Shown: positions 47,874 to 59,333, numbered from the stretch's first letter. The stretch: DNA of 64,000 bases from Aliidiomarina quisquiliarum (GCF_023922585.1 NZ_JAMFTN010000010.1:62420-126419), one strand, 5' to 3'. The notes: generated by a model from the sequence alone, not told the origin. Translations and numbers: made by a program.

Positions 47874-50528
47874 TTGACACAAAGTTCACGCCCCAAAATA
47901 CTTCTACTCATGCAGCACAGTTACTGGTTGCTTAATGCGGTGGGTCTTTTAGCTATATTTTTTTTACCACGCCCATTAGCCCTGCCCTTATTAGTGCTAC
48001 TGCTAGTGGCTGCAGTTATATATGGCTGGCTTACTTGGCAAGGCCGGCGCGACAGCGAGTTACATACGGGTACCGCATCGCCGGTATTTTTCTCCCCCGG
48101 CAGTACACAATTATTACAACAAGTATTTAACGACTTACCCAACCGAGTGTATTGGCGTGACACTGAACTGCGTTTTTTGGGTGGTAACCAAGCGTTTTTA
48201 CGCGACTTCGGCTTTCAGCACCCGCAAGAAATTATCGGTAAGCGCGATCAAGACATAAAACTGTTAGCTGAAAACGCCGAATTATTTGTTCGCGACCAGC
48301 TTACTTTACAGCGTTGCACCGCCAGTGGTAATCAAGAAGTGTCGTTACAAATGCACGACGCCAATAATGAGCGCCGTTGGATTGAGCATTCATCGGTGCC
48401 ATTATACGACGAGTTTGGCGCTGTGGTGGGTGTACTAGGTAGTTATTACGACATTTCCGGGGTGAAAGCCGCCACTGAGCAAATGGCCCGTGCCAAAGAA
48501 GCCGCCGAGCAAGCACGAGAAGAAGCAGAGCAAGCGAACCAGTCTAAAAGCGACTTTTTAGCCAATATGAGCCACGAAATACGCACCCCCATTAATGCCA
48601 TTGTGGGTATGGCTAATTTAACTTTAAAAACCGACCTCGACGACAAGCAAAAGCGTTACCTTCGGGTGATTGACAGTTCTTCTAAGGCATTGCTTGGGGT
48701 TATTAACGACATTCTCGACTTTTCAAAAATTGAAGCCAACAAGCTTACTATTGAGCGTATTCCTTTCGACCTCGACGAAGTGCTTGCCACTATTGCCGAC
48801 ATGTTCGCCTACAAAGCATACGACAAAGACTTAGAGTTTATTATTAATTTACCGGCCAATATACCCACCATGCTGATTGGCGACCCCATGCGCTTAAGTC
48901 AGGTGCTTATTAACTTAGTGAGCAATGCGGTTAAATTTACCGACGAAGGCGAAATTAATATTACTTGCACCTTGCTAGAGCAAACCGACGAAAAAATCTT
49001 TTTCCGTATTTCTGTCACCGACACCGGTATCGGTATGAGTGAAGAGCAGCGTGCCAACCTATTTCAGGCCTTTACTCAAGCCGACACGTCCACTACCCGT
49101 AAATTTGGTGGCACGGGGCTTGGACTCACCATTTCACGCCGCTTAATTCATCTCATGCAAGGCGACATGGGCATGACCAGCTCCTTGGGCCAAGGCTCAA
49201 CCTTTTATATCGAGTTAGCACTGCCTGTACAGCAAGCCCAAGATATATCGCACTTACAACTACTGCTGAAAAAGCTAGCCGGCATTCGTATTCTAGCCGT
49301 CGACGACAACCTCAGCACTCGTGAAATGCTATATGAAATGCTGCGCTCTTACGGCATGAACGCCAAAGTTAGTCGCAGCGGCGAACAAGCCCTTGAATTT
49401 ATTCACCAAGCCGCTAAAGACAATGCCCCCTTCGACGTGGTACTGGTGGATTGGCGCTTACCTGGCATGGACGGCCTTACCTTAGTAGAGCGGGTGCAAC
49501 AGGAGTTTACCGAAGAGCAGCGCCCTGAAATGATTCTAGCCACCGGTTACTACGCCGAAGAGCTAGCTGAAAAAGCCAAACAAATGGGCGCCCGCGACTT
49601 TATTACCAAGCCATATACCACCAGTACCTTGGCGCGGGTTATTTCATCGGCCGTGTTCCAAAATCGCCACGATGAGCTTAGCCAAGCGCCTGATTACCGT
49701 TCTGGGGTGAATAAAGCGCTTAAAAACGCGCCCTTATTAGTGGTAGAAGACAACGAAATTAACCAACACGTGGCCCGTGAAATTCTAGAAAACCATGGCT
49801 TTATGGTCGACATTGCCGCACACGGCGAAGAAGCCGTACGCATGGTGCAAGACAAGCCTTACGCCCTTGTGTTAATGGACATTCAAATGCCGATTATGGA
49901 CGGCTACCAAGCGGCAGAAATGATCCGCCAACAGTTTAGTTATCAGCGCTTGCCTATTTTAGCTATGACTGCCAACGCCATGAGTGGCGACAAAGAGCGC
50001 TCCTTAGCTGCAGGTATGCAAGGGCATATTCCCAAGCCTATTGACGAAGAACAACTACTTGCCCAAATTAACAAATGGGCGGTGCCAGGTCCTTATGAAC
50101 GCCTTGCCGAGCCTGTGGCGGCACCCGTTGCACAAGAATCCAAACGTCGCTACCCGCAAGTGAAAGGTATCGACTTTGAAGGTGCGTTGAATCGTTTAAA
50201 TCATAACGTTGAACTATATACCCGTTTAGTCGGGCAATTGGTCGAACAGTATCGCCACAGTGCCATGACGGTTTCTGAATTTATTGCCAAAGGTAAATAC
50301 GAAGAAGCGAAACGTTACTTTCACACTCTTAAAGGTGCGTCAGGAAACTTAGGCTTAAATAGCTTACATAAAAAGGCCAGCATACTAGAACAGGCCGTAA
50401 TCGACGGCGACATTGGTGCCGTTGCCGACCAAATTATGGGGTTAGCCAGTATGCTCGACGTGGCTGAACAAGCGGCGCAAGACTTACAGCTAGCAACTAA
50501 TACGCAGGCTCACACGGAGACAAATTAA
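47874..50528 (+). CDS. Hybrid sensor histidine kinase with two receivers and HPt
   Basis: An 884-aa membrane phosphorelay protein. Two membrane helices (about residues 15-55) are followed by a PAS domain (about 85-195), a coiled coil rich in Ala and Glu, HisKA with H234 (SHEIRTP), and HATPase ([22 protein letters not shown]). Receiver 1 has acceptor D526 ([10 protein letters not shown]), receiver 2 D669 ([12 protein letters not shown]), and a C-terminal HPt domain has H817 (FHTLKGASG). All phospho-transfer residues are present. The start is a TTG at 47874 preceded by AAGGAG. There is no DNA-binding regulator next to it; the small membrane protein downstream begins two bases after its stop. 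Confidence 0.95.
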   Translation: MTQSSRPKILLLMQHSYWLLNAVGLLAIFFLPRPLALPLLVLLLVAAVIYGWLTWQGRRDSELHTGTASPVFFSPGSTQLLQQVFNDLPNRVYWRDTELRFLGGNQAFLRDFGFQHPQEIIGKRDQDIKLLAENAELFVRDQLTLQRCTASGNQEVSLQMHDANNERRWIEHSSVPLYDEFGAVVGVLGSYYDISGVKAATEQMARAKEAAEQAREEAEQANQSKSDFLANMSHEIRTPINAIVGMANLTLKTDLDDKQKRYLRVIDSSSKALLGVINDILDFSKIEANKLTIERIPFDLDEVLATIADMFAYKAYDKDLEFIINLPANIPTMLIGDPMRLSQVLINLVSNAVKFTDEGEINITCTLLEQTDEKIFFRISVTDTGIGMSEEQRANLFQAFTQADTSTTRKFGGTGLGLTISRRLIHLMQGDMGMTSSLGQGSTFYIELALPVQQAQDISHLQLLLKKLAGIRILAVDDNLSTREMLYEMLRSYGMNAKVSRSGEQALEFIHQAAKDNAPFDVVLVDWRLPGMDGLTLVERVQQEFTEEQRPEMILATGYYAEELAEKAKQMGARDFITKPYTTSTLARVISSAVFQNRHDELSQAPDYRSGVNKALKNAPLLVVEDNEINQHVAREILENHGFMVDIAAHGEEAVRMVQDKPYALVLMDIQMPIMDGYQAAEMIRQQFSYQRLPILAMTANAMSGDKERSLAAGMQGHIPKPIDEEQLLAQINKWAVPGPYERLAEPVAAPVAQESKRRYPQVKGIDFEGALNRLNHNVELYTRLVGQLVEQYRHSAMTVSEFIAKGKYEEAKRYFHTLKGASGNLGLNSLHKKASILEQAVIDGDIGAVADQIMGLASMLDVAEQAAQDLQLATNTQAHTETN

Positions 50529-50530
50529 AC

Positions 50531-50704
50531 ATGGTGCGATTGTTATTTCTTATTCCTTTATTGCTTTGTTTTGCTTGGTACATATTTTTAACTAGCCGCG
50601 GCTTTCCAATTCGGCAAGGCAAACAAGGTTTTATTTACATTCTTGTTTTTAGCGCCGTTATTGCCGCTTTTTATACTTTAATGTGGTGGTTAACCAACCT
50701 CTAG
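50531..50704 (+). CDS. Small two-helix membrane protein
   Basis: A 57-aa frame opening with ATG two bases after the stop of the hybrid kinase, with a GGAG about 11 bases upstream. It encodes two hydrophobic segments (LLFLIPLLLCFAWYIFL and FIYILVFSAVIAAFYTLMWW) separated by a positively charged loop (SRGFPIRQGKQG). That pattern, and the tight spacing, suggest a real, co-translated gene. I recognise no family; a role with the kinase is only suggested by position. Confidence 0.65.
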   Translation: MVRLLFLIPLLLCFAWYIFLTSRGFPIRQGKQGFIYILVFSAVIAAFYTLMWWLTNL

Positions 50705-50722
50705 GGTGCCATACAGCACCCT
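50703..50722. terminator. Hairpin between the small membrane protein and oadB
   Basis: AGGGTGC (50703-50709) and GCACCCT (50716-50722) form a 7-bp stem over a six-base loop. It includes part of both convergent stop codons. No T-run follows, so termination is uncertain. Confidence 0.4.
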
Positions 50723-51851
50723 AACCCACTAACGCCAGCAATACCCCTGCAGCCACGGCCGAGCCTAACACGCCGGCCACGTTAGGCCCCATAGCGTGCA
50801 TTAAAAGGAAGTTTTGCGGGTCTGCCGCTAACCCCTCTTTGTTTACTACCCGTGCTGCCATAGGCACTGCCGAAACGCCTGCAGCACCAATTAAAGGGTT
50901 TATTTTTGTCGTGCTAACCAAGTTCATCAGCTTGGCCATTAATACTCCCGACGCAGTACCAAGTACGAAAGCGGTTGCGCCCAGCAGTAGAATACCCAAG
51001 GTTTGAGCCGTTAAAAAAGTTTCCGCAGACAGCTGTGCCCCTACCGCCAAACCTAGAAAAATAGTAACAATATTAATCAGCTCATTTTGGGCGGTTTTAC
51101 TTAATCGTTCTACCACACCGGTTTCACGCATTAAATTACCAAAACAAAACATACCTATTAGCGGAGCTGCCGTAGGCAGCAGCAAGGCGGTAAGTAATAG
51201 CACCATCAAAGGAAAAAGTATGCGCGCTCGTTTCGACACCGGTTTTAATTGCACCATGCGTATTTTGCGTTCTTTTTGCGAGGTTAACAAACGCATAATG
51301 GGCGGTTGAATAATAGGCACTAAGGCCATGTAAGAATAAGCCGACACAGCAATAGCGCCGAGTAATTCAGGCGCTATTCTCGATGACAAATAAATAGCCG
51401 TGGGCCCGTCGGCGCCACCTATAATGGCAATTGCCGCCGCTTGCTCTAGGGTAAACTCTATTGCCGGCACCCAGTTCAAAGCTATCGCACCAAGTAAGGT
51501 AGCAAAAATACCAAATTGCGCTGCGGCTCCTAATAGCAACACCCGCGGATTACCCAGTAAGGCACTAAAGTCGGTTAAGGCCCCTACGCCAAGAAATATA
51601 ATTAGCGGAAATACGCCTGTACTTACCCCCACATGGTAAAGGTAATACAGCAGGCCACCATCGTCGTTTAAACCGGCTAAAGGAATATTCGTTAACACCG
51701 CACCAAACCCAATCGGCAGCAGTAGTAATGGCTCAAACTTGTGTACTACCGCAAGGTAAATCAATACCAAGCCAACCACAATCATGGCTAGCATGCCCAC
51801 AGTTAAGGCGTACAAGCCCGTGGTATGCCATAAGGTAATTAGGGTTTCCAT
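50721..51851 (-). CDS. oadB: Oxaloacetate decarboxylase beta subunit (Na+ pump)
   Basis: Integral membrane subunit that decarboxylates carboxybiotin and exports Na+. The 376-aa protein has many membrane helices and the family blocks [35 protein letters not shown] and [19 protein letters not shown]. The GGADGPT motif contains the aspartate implicated in Na+ coupling. It is the last gene of the gamma-alpha-beta operon and starts one base after oadA. Confidence 0.96.
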   Translation of the reverse strand: METLITLWHTTGLYALTVGMLAMIVVGLVLIYLAVVHKFEPLLLLPIGFGAVLTNIPLAGLNDDGGLLYYLYHVGVSTGVFPLIIFLGVGALTDFSALLGNPRVLLLGAAAQFGIFATLLGAIALNWVPAIEFTLEQAAAIAIIGGADGPTAIYLSSRIAPELLGAIAVSAYSYMALVPIIQPPIMRLLTSQKERKIRMVQLKPVSKRARILFPLMVLLLTALLLPTAAPLIGMFCFGNLMRETGVVERLSKTAQNELINIVTIFLGLAVGAQLSAETFLTAQTLGILLLGATAFVLGTASGVLMAKLMNLVSTTKINPLIGAAGVSAVPMAARVVNKEGLAADPQNFLLMHAMGPNVAGVLGSAVAAGVLLALVG

Positions 51852-51852
51852 G

Positions 51853-53661
51853 CTAACCCTCGCTTAAGCTAATTAATGCTTCGCCCGTGGACACACTTGC
51901 CCCTTCGGCAATAAGCACCTGCTGCACCGTACCAGCAAACTCGCTACGTATATCGGTTTCCATTTTCATCGCTTCAAGAATAATCACCACGTCGCCAGCA
52001 TTTACCTTATCGCCCGGCTTTACTTTTAGCTGCCAAATATTTCCCGACAAGGGGGCAGTAATAGTATGTGCTACGGTGCTAGTTGTAGGCTTAGCTGCGG
52101 GCACTGCGGCCTTAGCTTCAGCTGCCGAAGTAGCCATTAGGGTTATTGCCCCTAAACTACCTTCTGGGCCCACCTCAACTTGGAATACTTGGCCGTCAAT
52201 GGCAATGTCATAGCGCTCCACCGTACCAGCAACAGCCGTGGGCGCAGCAACTGCACTGGCTACACTAGCCGCCGCTTCAGGAGCGGGCTCAAAGGCCGCT
52301 GGATTATCGCGATTTTTCAAGAATTTCAAGCCAACTTGGGGAAACAGCGCGTAGGTTAATACGTCATCGGTCAGTTCCGTGGCCAGTTTTATGCCCTCTG
52401 TTTTAGCCAAGCTGGTTAATTCTTTAGTTAATTTATCAAACTCATGTTCAATCAGGTCGGCTGGCCGGCAGGTAATGGCTTCAGCGCCGTCTAGCACACG
52501 TTTTTGTAACGCCGCATTAACCGGTGCCGCAGTAGCGCCATACTCGCCTTTTAACACGCCCGCCGTTTCTTTCGAAATCGACTGATAACGTTCACCCGTT
52601 AATATGTTTAGTAGCGCTTGGGTGCCTACTATTTGCGAGGTGGGTGTAACCAGCGGTATAAAACCTAGGTCTTCCCGCACCTTTGGTATTTCTTCCAGTA
52701 CCTGTTCAAATTTGTCTAACGCCCCCTGTTCACGCAATTGGGTTTCCATGTTGGTTAGCATACCACCGGGTACTTGAGCTAATAAAATACGCGCGTCGAC
52801 ACCTTGTAGCGAGCCTTCAAACTGTGCATATTTTTTTCTTATTTCGCGGAAATAGGTGGCCACTTCAGTTAAGGCCGATAATGACAACCCCGTATCGCGG
52901 GCAGTACCTTCCACCATCGCTACAATGGTTTCTGTGGCGGAATGGCCGTAGGTCATACTCATGGGTGAAATTGCCGTGTCGAGCATATCAATACCCGCAT
53001 CTATGGCTTTCATATAGGTGGCGGTGCTTAACCCGGTGGTCGCATGGCATTGCATTGCAATAGGTACCTTAACGCGCTTCTTAAGCGCGGTAATCAGCTC
53101 TTCTGCTTCATAAGGCCTAAGCAAGCCAGCCATGTCTTTAATGCAAATAGAATGGCAACCAAGGCTTTCTAGCTCTGCTGCCATATCCAGCCAAGTGTCT
53201 AGGGTGTGCACTGGGCTTACCGTATACGACAAAGTACCCTGCGCATGGCCGTCATTGGCAATTGTGGCTGCAATCGCAGTTTTTAGGTTACGCACATCGT
53301 TCATGGCGTCAAAGATACGGAATACATCTACGCCATTGGCCCGTGCGCGCTCAACAAAGCGTTTAACTACGTCATCGGCATAATGCCTATAGCCAAGCAA
53401 GTTTTGGCCTCGTAGCAGCATTTGCTGGCGGGTATTGGGCATAGCCTTCTTTAGTTCACGCAAGCGCTCCCAAGGATCTTCGCCTAAATAGCGAATACAG
53501 GCGTCGAAGGTGGCCCCACCCCAAGTTTCTAACGACCAATAGCCAAGCGCATCAAGCTGTGCGGCAATCGGCAGCATGTCATCAATTCGCAAACGCGTAG
53601 CTAGTAATGATTGATGAGCGTCACGTAAAACAAGTTCCGTTAGTTTTAAAGGCTGGGTCAT
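51853..53661 (-). CDS. oadA: Oxaloacetate decarboxylase alpha subunit
   Basis: Biotin-dependent carboxyltransferase that moves CO2 from oxaloacetate to biotin. The TIM-barrel opening [14 protein letters not shown] and the metal-site stretches [12 protein letters not shown] and [21 protein letters not shown] are present. An Ala/Pro-rich linker follows at about residues 455-530. The C-terminal biotinyl domain has EAMKMET with the acceptor lysine near residue 566. 602 aa. Its ATG overlaps the oadG stop by four bases. Confidence 0.97.
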   Translation of the reverse strand: MTQPLKLTELVLRDAHQSLLATRLRIDDMLPIAAQLDALGYWSLETWGGATFDACIRYLGEDPWERLRELKKAMPNTRQQMLLRGQNLLGYRHYADDVVKRFVERARANGVDVFRIFDAMNDVRNLKTAIAATIANDGHAQGTLSYTVSPVHTLDTWLDMAAELESLGCHSICIKDMAGLLRPYEAEELITALKKRVKVPIAMQCHATTGLSTATYMKAIDAGIDMLDTAISPMSMTYGHSATETIVAMVEGTARDTGLSLSALTEVATYFREIRKKYAQFEGSLQGVDARILLAQVPGGMLTNMETQLREQGALDKFEQVLEEIPKVREDLGFIPLVTPTSQIVGTQALLNILTGERYQSISKETAGVLKGEYGATAAPVNAALQKRVLDGAEAITCRPADLIEHEFDKLTKELTSLAKTEGIKLATELTDDVLTYALFPQVGLKFLKNRDNPAAFEPAPEAAASVASAVAAPTAVAGTVERYDIAIDGQVFQVEVGPEGSLGAITLMATSAAEAKAAVPAAKPTTSTVAHTITAPLSGNIWQLKVKPGDKVNAGDVVIILEAMKMETDIRSEFAGTVQQVLIAEGASVSTGEALISLSEG

Positions 53662-53918
53662 AGCAACTTTCCTTCATGCTTTTGTTGGTGCCGATAGCGG
53701 TGAACAGCCACAGCAATAGCAGCCTGCTGAGGCTTGCTCAATGGCTGTGGCTTTAACTGGGCTTTATGGCTTATATCAGAATGGGTATGGCTACTTTGCT
53801 CTGGGAACAAAGCTACGAGTAGTTTAGTGAAAATGGTTAGCACGATCAGAAATAAAAAAACCACAATAAGACCCACAACAAGTACGTCGAAGGCTTTAAC
53901 TAGAAGTTCTGAAGTCAT
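53658..53918 (-). CDS. oadG: Oxaloacetate decarboxylase gamma subunit
   Basis: A small subunit (86 aa) that holds the complex together and binds zinc in characterised pumps. It has one N-terminal membrane helix ([19 protein letters not shown]), a polar linker and a histidine-containing C-terminus ([16 protein letters not shown]), which fits the metal-binding tail. It is first in the oadGAB operon. A 9-bp inverted repeat sits just upstream of its start codon. Confidence 0.9.
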   Translation of the reverse strand: MTSELLVKAFDVLVVGLIVVFLFLIVLTIFTKLLVALFPEQSSHTHSDISHKAQLKPQPLSKPQQAAIAVAVHRYRHQQKHEGKLL

Positions 53919-53927
53919 TCAAACACC

Positions 53928-53959
53928 ACACTAACAATAAGTTTACATGCTGTTAGTGT
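53928..53959. repeat. Perfect inverted repeat upstream of oadGAB
   Basis: ACACTAACA (53928-53936) and TGTTAGTGT (53951-53959) are perfect 9-bp complements with 14 bases between, nine bases upstream of the oadG start codon. The arm centres are 23 bases apart, about two helical turns, which suits a dimeric DNA-binding protein. An RNA hairpin close to the ribosome binding site is the alternative. Confidence 0.5.
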
Positions 53960-54147
53960 ACTGCAGATGGGGGGGTATGCGAACCCTAAAATGATCTTAC
54001 TAGGGAATTATTACTCAAAAGGGCTTAATTAAATATTACGAACGTACGGCGGTATCAATTGTTTTAAAACTTTCTAATAGTTGCCTGAGCGGCTTAGTTA
54101 TGTCTTACATTAGCCTGCCTTACAAACTGCAAGTACTATAAATTAAA

Positions 54148-54224
54148 TGGCGCGCTCGGGAGGATTCGAACCTCCGACCGCCTGGTTCGTAGCCAGGTAC
54201 TCTATCCAGCTGAGCTACGAGCGC
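54148..54224 (-). tRNA. tRNA-Arg (ACG), distal copy
   Basis: 77 nt with encoded CCA; minus-strand opening GCGCTCGTAGCTCAG, anticodon loop CTACGAA (anticodon ACG, expected to be edited to ICG). It is identical to the copy to its right. Partial complementarity of flanks: AATTAA (54141-54146) with TTAATT (54230-54235), and GCAAGT (54129-54134) with ACTTGC (54236-54241). Confidence 0.98.
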
Positions 54225-54259
54225 ATCACTTAATTACTTGCCTACTAACTTTGTTAAAC

Positions 54260-54336
54260 TGGCGCGCTCGGGAGGATTCGAACCTCCGACCGCCTGGTTC
54301 GTAGCCAGGTACTCTATCCAGCTGAGCTACGAGCGC
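54260..54336 (-). tRNA. tRNA-Arg (ACG), proximal copy
   Basis: The same 77-nt sequence with an ACG anticodon. GTTAAAC at 54253-54259 and GTTTAAC at 54342-54348 flank it and are complementary. It lies between the distal tRNA-Arg and tRNA-Ser, the order seen downstream of csrA in E. coli. Confidence 0.98.
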
Positions 54337-54348
54337 ATTCAGTTTAAC

Positions 54349-54441
54349 TGGCGGTGAGGGAGGGATTCGAACCCTCGATAGAGCTATAAACTCTATACTC
54401 CCTTAGCAGGGGAGCGCCTTCAGCCTCTCGGCCACCTCACC
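54349..54441 (-). tRNA. tRNA-Ser (GCT)
   Basis: 93 nt with encoded CCA and the long variable arm of serine tRNAs. It opens GGTGAGGTGGCCGAGAGG and has anticodon loop CTGCTAA (anticodon GCT). It is first in the tRNA-Ser/tRNA-Arg transcript. Unlike its neighbours it has no complementary flanks. Confidence 0.97.
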
Positions 54442-54458
54442 GCAACTTGTGGGCGTGA

Positions 54459-54486
54459 ATTCTAGAGACTTTCACAGGTATGTCAA
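54459..54486 (-). promoter_or_regulatory. Promoter of the tRNA-Ser/tRNA-Arg operon
   Basis: Minus strand: TTGACA (plus 54481-54486), 16-base spacer, TAGAAT (plus 54459-54464), then a GC-rich discriminator (CACGCCC). It lies about 18 bases upstream of tRNA-Ser, as expected for a stable RNA promoter. Confidence 0.8.
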
Positions 54487-54577
54487 TGGCTTTTCTAAGA
54501 AACTTTTTCAACTGCGGCATAATTAACCAGTTCGTTGAAAATTCGCCCAAACTTCCCACATTTAACACTTTAATCAT

Positions 54578-54605
54578 AAGCAAGCCGACCTAGGTCGGCT
54601 TGCTT
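54578..54605. terminator. Long hairpin between csrA and tRNA-Ser
   Basis: AAGCAAGCCGACC (54578-54590), a TA centre, and GGTCGGCTTGCTT (54593-54605) are perfect complements. It lies 33 bases after the csrA stop and upstream of the tRNA promoter. T-runs are short on both sides, so it is a likely but imperfect csrA terminator. Confidence 0.6.
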
Positions 54606-54638
54606 TACTTATGATAATACCAGAAGTCAGAAATAGAA

Positions 54639-54830
54639 TTATTCGTCTGTCTCGGGTGTATTACCTTTTTCCTGTTGGATTCGCATATATATCTCTTCCC
54701 GATGTACCGAGACTTCTTTGGGCGCATTTACTCCAATACGCACTTGATTTCCCTTTACACCCAGAACAGTCACAGTGACATCATCACCGATCATGAGTGT
54801 TTCACCAACCCGGCGGGTTAAGATTAACAT
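54639..54830 (-). CDS. csrA: Carbon storage regulator CsrA
   Basis: A 63-aa RNA-binding dimer that represses or stabilises mRNAs by binding GGA motifs. The sequence is typical: [48 protein letters not shown], including the arginine R44 used in RNA contact. It lies between alaS and tRNA-Ser as in E. coli. The 213-base gap to alaS holds its promoters; no gene is visible there. Confidence 0.97.
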   Translation of the reverse strand: MLILTRRVGETLMIGDDVTVTVLGVKGNQVRIGVNAPKEVSVHREEIYMRIQQEKGNTPETDE

Positions 54831-55043
54831 TGTTAAGCTCCTTCAATACCGATTACCGTAGTTAAGAGTATGCTTAAAACTCTTTCCTACACCCCACATT
54901 ACACATTCAGTAGCACCGATAAAAAATACTGCTACGTCATATACAGAAACTACAACATCCTCTGAGAATCTGTGCGAGCCTTTTAGCATCATGCTAACAC
55001 TTAGCAGCATAGCACAATGCACCAAATTCTAAATATTGTTTTT

Positions 55044-57671
55044 TTAATTAATTAACACATTATTTAGCCAATCCGTTGCTGCGGTTAATGCCAATTCTAA
55101 CTTTTGTGGCTCACTACCACCCGCTTGTGCCATATCCGGCCGACCACCTCCTTTACCACCTACAACGGCAGCAGCCTTATTAACTAACTCACCGGCCTTC
55201 ACTTTACCTGTTAGCGACTTTGTTACACCAGCAATTAAACTTACTTTAGCATCATCGCGCACAGCGAGAAGAATAATCCCTTCGCCGATTCTATTTTTCA
55301 AGTCATCTAACATGTCGCGCAAACCTTTGGCGTCACCACCAGGAATTTCCGCCACAATAACCTTTACACCATGCAGCATGGTTGGGTTTTGTGCCAATTC
55401 AGCACCAGCATTAGCCGACAACTTACGCTGTAAGTCGGCGTTTTCCCGCTCTAGGCTCTTTTGTTTGTCAACTATTTGCTCTATTCGTTCAACGACCCCG
55501 TTCACATCACTTTTCACTAGGCCGGCTAAGGCCCGTAGTTGCGCTTGCTGCTCTTGGGTATAGCTAAGCGCACGCTCACCGGTTATTGCTTCTACCCGCC
55601 GCACACCAGATGCTATACCCGCTTCACTAATAATTCGAAACAAGCCAATATCGCCCGTGTGCGCTACGTGCGTACCGCCGCACAGCTCAATGGAATAGTC
55701 ACCCATACTCACTACGCGCACTTCGCTGTCGTACTTTTCGCCAAACAGCGCCAACGCACCCGCCGCCTTTGCATCATCAACACTCATTAGTTGCGTGGCT
55801 AAGGGCTCATTTTTTAATATTTCTAAATTTACCTCACGCTCTATTGCCACCAGCTCGGCTACGCTTACCGCTTGGCCGTGGGCAAAGTCAAAACGCAACC
55901 GCTCGTCGTTTACCAAAGACCCTTTTTGCATTACATGCTCGCCTAATACGCGGCGTAAGGCGGCATGAATCAAATGAGTGGCCGAATGGTTGCGACGAAT
56001 TGCAGCACGGCGTGCCGAATCAATAGTAGCCGCTAACCGCTCACCCACCGCTAAAGCCTGGTTGGCTGTACCCACATGGCCAATTCCTTTGCCCAAGTAA
56101 CGGGTATCGGTAACAGTAAAGGCACTTACTCCGGCCTGCCCGCCTTCATCGACACGGGCCAACACGCCTGTATCACCTACCTGACCACCACTTTCTGGGT
56201 AAAACGGGGTTTCTTTTAACACCACCGTTGCTTCGCTGCCGGCGGCCACTGTAGCAACCGACTTACCCGCCACAAACAGCTCAACAATTTCCGACACCTG
56301 TTGGTCACAGGCGTAGCCTAAAAACTCGGTAGCCGTGGCCGCGGTTATTTGGGCATTGTAGTCGACACCAAATTGCGATGCCTGCTGGGCCCGCTGCCGT
56401 TGTTCTGCCATGGCCGCATCAAAGCCAGCCTGATCAACCTGTATACCCCGCTCACGCGTAATGTCGGCGGTTAAGTCTAACGGGAAACCATAGGTGTCAT
56501 ATAATCGAAACGCCACGTCGCCAGCTAAGGTGTCGCCCGCTTGCATACCAGCCATTGCTTCTTCCAATAAGCTCAACCCACGCTGTACCGTACGGGCAAA
56601 CTGCTCTTCTTCCTGCTTTAGGGCTTTCACAATGGTTTTTTCAGCCTGTGCCAATTCAGGAAAAGCCTCACCCATTAAGCGCACTAATTCAGGAACTAAT
56701 TTATGGAAAAACGCTTCACTTACACCTAGCTTATGGCCATGGCGCACCGCGCGGCGAATAATACGTCGTAGTACATAGCCACGCCCTTCATTCGACGGCA
56801 TTACCCCGTCGGTAATTAAAAATGCACAGCTACGAATGTGGTCGGCAATAACCCGCAGCGACTGCTGGGTTAAATCTGTACAGTGGGTCAACTCGGCAAC
56901 TTTATTAATCAGCGCTACAAAGGTGTCGGTTTCATAGTTCGAGTGTACGTTTTGCATTACTGCGGCAATTCGCTCTAGCCCCATGCCCGTGTCTACCGAA
57001 GGCTTCGGTAGCGGGTGCATGGTGCCGTCGCTGTCGCGGTTGTACTGCATAAATACTAAGTTCCAAATTTCAATATAGCGGTCGCCGTCTTCTTCCGGAG
57101 TTCCCGGTGGGCCACCCCATACCTCTTCACCGTGGTCATAGAATATTTCCGAACAAGGACCACAGGGTCCGGTGTCGCCCATTTGCCAGAAGTTGTCCTT
57201 AGCTCCAATGCGGCCAATACGATCTTCTGGCACGCCCACTTCTTTGGCCCAAATGTCATAGGCTTCATCGTCTTCTTCAAACACCGTTACCCACAGCTTT
57301 TCCTTTGGAATGCCTAGTTCTTCGGTTAAAAACTGCCACGCATATTGAATAGCCTCGCGCTTAAAGTAGTCACCAAAGCTAAAGTTACCTAGCATTTCAA
57401 AGAAGGTATGGTGGCGTGCCGTATAGCCTACGTTTTCTAAGTCGTTATGCTTACCACCAGCGCGCACGCAGCGTTGTGAACTGGTGGCACGATTATAGCC
57501 ACGCTCTTCGTTACCTAAAAATACGTCTTTAAAGGGCACCATACCGGCGTTGGTAAACAATAAAGTGGCGTCATTGCCAGGAATAAGTGAACTGCTAGGA
57601 ACAATTTCATGTCCTCGCTCGGCAAAAAACTGAAGAAATAAAGAACGAATCTCAGCGCTAGTCATACTCAT
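55044..57671 (-). CDS. alaS: Alanyl-tRNA synthetase
   Basis: Charges tRNA-Ala and corrects misacylation. Class II catalytic core at the N-terminus ([44 protein letters not shown]), editing domain with the zinc motif [13 protein letters not shown] and CGGTHV, and the C-terminal oligomerisation domain ([15 protein letters not shown]). 875 aa, the usual length. AGGA upstream fits the ATG at 57671; a second ATG two codons in is equally possible. It follows recX by 77 bases. Confidence 0.98.
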   Translation of the reverse strand: MSMTSAEIRSLFLQFFAERGHEIVPSSSLIPGNDATLLFTNAGMVPFKDVFLGNEERGYNRATSSQRCVRAGGKHNDLENVGYTARHHTFFEMLGNFSFGDYFKREAIQYAWQFLTEELGIPKEKLWVTVFEEDDEAYDIWAKEVGVPEDRIGRIGAKDNFWQMGDTGPCGPCSEIFYDHGEEVWGGPPGTPEEDGDRYIEIWNLVFMQYNRDSDGTMHPLPKPSVDTGMGLERIAAVMQNVHSNYETDTFVALINKVAELTHCTDLTQQSLRVIADHIRSCAFLITDGVMPSNEGRGYVLRRIIRRAVRHGHKLGVSEAFFHKLVPELVRLMGEAFPELAQAEKTIVKALKQEEEQFARTVQRGLSLLEEAMAGMQAGDTLAGDVAFRLYDTYGFPLDLTADITRERGIQVDQAGFDAAMAEQRQRAQQASQFGVDYNAQITAATATEFLGYACDQQVSEIVELFVAGKSVATVAAGSEATVVLKETPFYPESGGQVGDTGVLARVDEGGQAGVSAFTVTDTRYLGKGIGHVGTANQALAVGERLAATIDSARRAAIRRNHSATHLIHAALRRVLGEHVMQKGSLVNDERLRFDFAHGQAVSVAELVAIEREVNLEILKNEPLATQLMSVDDAKAAGALALFGEKYDSEVRVVSMGDYSIELCGGTHVAHTGDIGLFRIISEAGIASGVRRVEAITGERALSYTQEQQAQLRALAGLVKSDVNGVVERIEQIVDKQKSLERENADLQRKLSANAGAELAQNPTMLHGVKVIVAEIPGGDAKGLRDMLDDLKNRIGEGIILLAVRDDAKVSLIAGVTKSLTGKVKAGELVNKAAAVVGGKGGGRPDMAQAGGSEPQKLELALTAATDWLNNVLIN

Positions 57672-57748
57672 GAAATGCTATCCTGCTTGGTTATTCAAAG
57701 GTGTCCGTAGCTACGGAAATATGGTGAAAAGATTATCACGAAAGAAAA

Positions 57749-58258
57749 TTAGAACATACCCTCGTCCCAGTCATGCTCGCCGCTTTCCAAGGCGCCCATG
57801 GCTCGGCGAATATGTTCCATAGTAAAGCCGCGCGAGGCTAAAAAACGTTGCCTGCGAGCGTATTCTTTACGGTCGTCGCCAGCGGCAGTACGAAATTTAC
57901 GGTGTAAGGCTTCTGCGGCTAAAGCAAACCAGTCAACCTGCTCGGCTTCAAAGTGACGCTCTATGTCGTCGCTTTGAATGCCGCGCATGGTTAGCTCGGC
58001 ACGAATTTTTATTGGCCCTTGGCGCTGCATAACGCGGTGACGAATAAAGCTGCCGGTAAAGCGTTCGTCCGACTGCCAATTCCGTTCGGCTAAGCGCTCT
58101 AGCACGGCTTTTACTGCTTTGCTATCGAAGCCACGCTGTTCCATTTTACGTTGCAGCTCAAGCTGACTGTGCTCACGCCGGCTTAATAAATTAACCGCCC
58201 TTAATTCAATGTCTTTTTCGTCCGCTGGGTCTGGCGGCAGTCGTCTAACCACCGCCAT
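57749..58258 (-). CDS. recX: Regulatory protein RecX
   Basis: Inhibitor of RecA filament growth. The 169-aa helical protein has the repeated three-helix motifs of the family (LLSRREHSQLELQRKMEQRGF; SDERFTGSFIRHRVMQRQGP; ARRQRFLASRGFTMEHIRRA). In most gammaproteobacteria recX follows recA; here the upstream gene is an agmatine-deiminase-like gene that it overlaps by 14 bases, and recA is absent from the window. alaS is still next downstream, as in E. coli. Confidence 0.93.
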   Translation of the reverse strand: MAVVRRLPPDPADEKDIELRAVNLLSRREHSQLELQRKMEQRGFDSKAVKAVLERLAERNWQSDERFTGSFIRHRVMQRQGPIKIRAELTMRGIQSDDIERHFEAEQVDWFALAAEALHRKFRTAAGDDRKEYARRQRFLASRGFTMEHIRRAMGALESGEHDWDEGMF

Positions 58259-59333
58259 TACCTAGTTCTGGCTCCACCCAGCTCGCACAGTGCCAACCGC
58301 CGCCGCCAACCAACAAACCCCGGGTTGGCGCTCGAATAATAGTACAGTCGGGCAAAGCTTTGGCCAGCACCTTGTAGGCCTCGTCGTCTTCAGCAATACC
58401 AAATTCTGGTAACACCACAATGTTGCCAGCCCGAATAAAGTTTAAATAACTAGCCATTAACGGCATGCCTGCAATACGTCTACGAATACCTTGGCGAGTT
58501 GTAATAGTAGCCGCTTCTTGCGCTGTTAATCGCGGCATCGGTGGCAATGGCATGCGCACAATCTCAAAGCTGCGCCCTTGAGCGTCTTTAGCTCGCTCTA
58601 AAAAAGTTAGCACCCGTCGGCAGGTAGCATAGTCGGGATGCGTCGGGCTGGCAGGCATATTCAACGCAATACGCCCAGGCGCTAAAAAACATGCCATATT
58701 GTCCACATGGCCACCGGTTTCATCGGCACTTAACTTGCCTGGCAACCAGAGCACTTTTTTAATGCCTAAGGCCGTGGCTAAGGTGTCTTCAAATGCGGCC
58801 TGGCTCCAGTCTTCATTACCTTCACGGTAAATGGTGCTACCAGTACAGGCTAACCCTGTGCCTTCACCGTCGGTGTATATTGCACCACCTTCCAATACCG
58901 CCGTATAACGTTCAGTGCTGGCTTTTAAGGTTCGGCTTAACCAATCACGGGCCATAATGTCGAGTGGCCATTGGTCGTCAATGCCACCCCAGCTGTCAAA
59001 GGCAAAATGGCGGTGAACGCCGTCGGCACCAACAAAGGGCGCACAGTCACGCAACCACACATCGCCATAGTCCACTTCATGCACAGTAACCGGCTGCAGG
59101 CCAGCTGCGGTTATTGCCTGCTCGGCTTTACTCCGCTCGGCACTAGGCACCATTAATTGCACGGCTAAACTCGTAGTTTGCAGCCTTTCCAATAACACTA
59201 GCAGGTCTTGCTGCGCCGCCAAACCATGATCAGAGAAAATGTCAGCCCGATAGGGCCAGCGTAACCACAATGCCCGAGCTGCGGTCCACTCGGGCAGCCA
59301 TTTTAATGTTTCATTATTCACAACTTCACTCAT
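58245..59333 (-). CDS. aguA: Agmatine deiminase / peptidylarginine deiminase-family enzyme
   Basis: Probably converts agmatine to N-carbamoylputrescine and ammonia. The family's catalytic groups are visible: VWLRDCAPF, then [14 protein letters not shown] with His and Asp, and the nucleophilic cysteine near residue 349 in [10 protein letters not shown]. The last motif departs from the common GGGNIHC, so specificity may be shifted. 362 aa. The usual partner, N-carbamoylputrescine amidase, is not nearby. The gene is overlapped at both ends, by rluB (four bases) and recX (14 bases). Confidence 0.87.
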   Translation of the reverse strand: MSEVVNNETLKWLPEWTAARALWLRWPYRADIFSDHGLAAQQDLLVLLERLQTTSLAVQLMVPSAERSKAEQAITAAGLQPVTVHEVDYGDVWLRDCAPFVGADGVHRHFAFDSWGGIDDQWPLDIMARDWLSRTLKASTERYTAVLEGGAIYTDGEGTGLACTGSTIYREGNEDWSQAAFEDTLATALGIKKVLWLPGKLSADETGGHVDNMACFLAPGRIALNMPASPTHPDYATCRRVLTFLERAKDAQGRSFEIVRMPLPPMPRLTAQEAATITTRQGIRRRIAGMPLMASYLNFIRAGNIVVLPEFGIAEDDEAYKVLAKALPDCTIIRAPTRGLLVGGGGWHCASWVEPELGNGGG

